A stretch of 5,980 nt of DNA from Candidatus Moraniibacteriota bacterium (lineage in GTDB: Bacteria; Patescibacteriota; Minisyncoccia; Moranbacterales; UBA1568): NCBI GenBank assembly GCA_023261685.1, contig JAHFOM010000049.1, positions 1 through 5,980 of the forward strand. The letters run 5' to 3'. Under the pieces are notes generated by a model. It did not search any database, was not told where the DNA came from, and saw only the letters and a list, made by a program, of their open reading frames with translations. The position numbers and the translations under genes were made by a program. How positions within the stretch are numbered: position 1 is the first letter of the stretch; every line of letters begins with the position of its first letter. Below, one piece after another: positions 4,462-5,980 of the stretch.

Positions 4462-5980
4462 ATGAAAGAATCAATGCCTATGGATAGACGACTATCAGTT
4501 TTTTTCCTTTTCGTATTTTCTCTCTTTGTATTTTTGTCTGCCACGCTGGCGGAAGCGACGGCGACCCCCGCTCATATCATCATCAGTGAAGTCCAGATTT
4601 CCGGAAAAGATACGGGTGATGATTTTATCGAACTCTATAATCCCGGCTCTCTCGCAATTGATCTTGACGGATATCGTCTGCGCTACAAAAACAGCAAAGG
4701 TACCGATGGATCTCTCAATGAAATAGATAAGAAAAAAGCCAATACGACTTGTATCGCGCCGCAAGGATACTTTGTATGGGCAAAGAGTGACGGCGATTTT
4801 GCCGGTATCGCCAACACCAAAACAGGAACCGGTCTCTCCGAAAATTACAGTCTCGCCATTCTCCCTCCGAAAAAAATTGGCGACACTATCCTTGACTCTG
4901 TTTCTTGGGGTGACAAATCATCACCGTTTGACGAGACAGCTTTCCACTTTATCAGCAGTCCGAGAGCCAACCAAAGTATCGTGCGCGACATCAGTTCAGG
5001 CAATTGGTTGCCGGATTTTTCTCCTGCGCCGACACCCACGCCCAGCACTCTGTTCTCTTGCTCCCCTCCGGCACCGCCCGATCCGATTCCTCTGCCGGAT
5101 CCGACGGCGTCGACACCTGCCGCTATCCGCGTCAACGAAATCTTCCCGAATCCAGAGGCCAAAGGCGATAGCGGAGAATTTATCGAGCTCTACAATTTCG
5201 GATCCGCAGCAGCTGATATTTCCGGCTGGACACTGCGCGACGCGACCAAAACGGGCGCGTATGTATTTCCGTCCGGGACATCACTCTCTGCCTCCGGATA
5301 TTTTGTTGTTACCGACCAGTCTTTCAAAATCTCTCTCAATAACACCGATGAGACCGTTTCGCTGTTTGACAAGACGGGAACGCTTATCGATACCGTCTCG
5401 TACGCGAAAACCAAAGAAGACGTTTCACTCAATTACACAGAGAGCGGCTGGCGGGGCGGCACGCCGACACCCGGCAGTGCCAACATCCTCAACAACCTAC
5501 CGGAAATCAGAGAAAAAGTGCCGAAGAAAAGCTACAAGAACGTCGCGACCACATTTGACGCCACCGGCAAGGATAGCGACGGTGATACGATCAAGTACGT
5601 CTGGGATTTCGGCGATGGTCACAAGAGTTACAAAAACAAAACTACCCACAGCTACGAAAAAAACGGCACTTACACCGTGACGCTGACCACGAACGACGGC
5701 AAAGATGATGTCACGGAAACGTTTACGCTCAAAATAAGCTCGTACGATCCGCCGAAAGTCCGCATCACCGCGCTCGTACCCAATCCCGCCGGCAACGATA
5801 CCGACAATGAGTGGCTGCTGATCGAAAATCGCGAGAAAAAAACCGTCAACCTCAAGGGGTTCAGTATCGCGACGGGCTGGAAAACGCTGACCAACCATCC
5901 GATCCGCGAAGACTTTTTCATCCAACCGAAGCAGGAAGCCAGACTGACGCGCGCCTTTTCTCTCTTCACCCTGCCCAATC
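4462..5980 (+). CDS. exported multidomain protein, lamin-tail (LTD) and PKD domains, 3' end beyond window
   Basis: The frame is open from the ATG at 4462 to the window end (506 residues). Later in-frame ATGs at 4474 and 4480 are equally plausible; the last gives a compact signal peptide starting MDRRLS. A hydrophobic core (13-29) and an AEA site suggest cleavage after residue 32. Domain order: LTD 1 (about 38-160; ISEVQ, DDFIELYNPG, LDGYRLR), a Pro/Thr-rich linker (187-220), LTD 2 (221-345; VNEIFPNP, GEFIELYNFG, ISGWTLRD, GTPTPGSAN), PKD (346-426; KDSDGDTIKYVWDFGDG and HSYEKNGTYTVTLT), and LTD 3 from 433 (ITALVPNP, NEWLLIEN, LKGFSIATGW), truncated by the edge. LTD and PKD are beta-sandwich folds of surface and secreted proteins, with roles in adhesion or substrate binding. 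No catalytic motif is visible in this part, so the function is open. A weak TTGTTC/TATGAA pair (4438-4466) could be its promoter. Its start lies about 40 nt from the divergent promoter. Confidence 0.88.
   Translation, partial: MKESMPMDRRLSVFFLFVFSLFVFLSATLAEATATPAHIIISEVQISGKDTGDDFIELYNPGSLAIDLDGYRLRYKNSKGTDGSLNEIDKKKANTTCIAPQGYFVWAKSDGDFAGIANTKTGTGLSENYSLAILPPKKIGDTILDSVSWGDKSSPFDETAFHFISSPRANQSIVRDISSGNWLPDFSPAPTPTPSTLFSCSPPAPPDPIPLPDPTASTPAAIRVNEIFPNPEAKGDSGEFIELYNFGSAAADISGWTLRDATKTGAYVFPSGTSLSASGYFVVTDQSFKISLNNTDETVSLFDKTGTLIDTVSYAKTKEDVSLNYTESGWRGGTPTPGSANILNNLPEIREKVPKKSYKNVATTFDATGKDSDGDTIKYVWDFGDGHKSYKNKTTHSYEKNGTYTVTLTTNDGKDDVTETFTLKISSYDPPKVRITALVPNPAGNDTDNEWLLIENREKKTVNLKGFSIATGWKTLTNHPIREDFFIQPKQEARLTRAFSLFTLPN

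Noticed and set aside
4772..5680. A 302-codon plus-strand open frame
   Set aside because: It is a shifted frame within the LTD/PKD gene. The product is a low-complexity Arg/Ser/Pro/Thr sequence, whereas the other frame gives clear LTD and PKD domains.
5497..5925. A 142-codon minus-strand frame
   Set aside because: It lies opposite the PKD and third LTD domains and has no motif, promoter or ribosome-binding site of its own.

Overview
This window looks like chromosomal DNA of a Patescibacteria (Candidate Phyla Radiation) bacterium, probably a parcubacterial lineage. That assignment is an inference. It rests on the style of the RpoB N-terminus, an rpoB that begins its own transcript with no rplJ-rplL directly upstream, an orphan N-terminal half of a TsaB-like protein, small membrane proteins, and a large secreted protein with lamin-tail and PKD domains. 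No tRNA, rRNA, CRISPR array, transposase or phage gene was recognised.

Layout. Positions 1-2049 (minus) hold the first 683 codons of rpoB, cut by the window edge. About 400 bases without a convincing gene follow (2050-2446). They contain a strong sigma-70-type promoter for rpoB, a leader of roughly 185 nt with a terminator-like hairpin and a competing hairpin, and a possible bidirectional terminator. Next on the minus strand are a 93-residue TsaB-like remnant (2447-2728), an AT-rich inverted repeat (2746-2833), a membrane-anchored zinc amidase of the AmpD/Amidase_2 type (2844-3593), an intrinsic terminator (3665-3707), and two small membrane proteins resembling a YqjD/YqjE pair (3746-4009 and 4065-4364). 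On the plus strand, a divergent gene starts near 4462 and runs off the right edge. It encodes an exported protein with the order LTD-LTD-PKD-LTD.

How the parts relate. rpoB is core transcription machinery and has its own promoter and leader. The amidase, the two small envelope proteins and the exported LTD/PKD protein all act at or outside the membrane, so the right-hand half is a loose cell-envelope neighbourhood. Separate promoters and terminators argue against one operon, except for the YqjE-like and YqjD-like genes.

The most interesting points concern gene starts. The only strong Shine-Dalgarno sequence before rpoB is spaced for an out-of-frame ATG, which opens a 14-codon ORF overlapping the rpoB start. 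The amidase has perfect -35 and -10 hexamers placed so that transcription should begin at or next to its ATG, giving a leaderless message. I found no clear evidence of a wholly new defence or mobile system.
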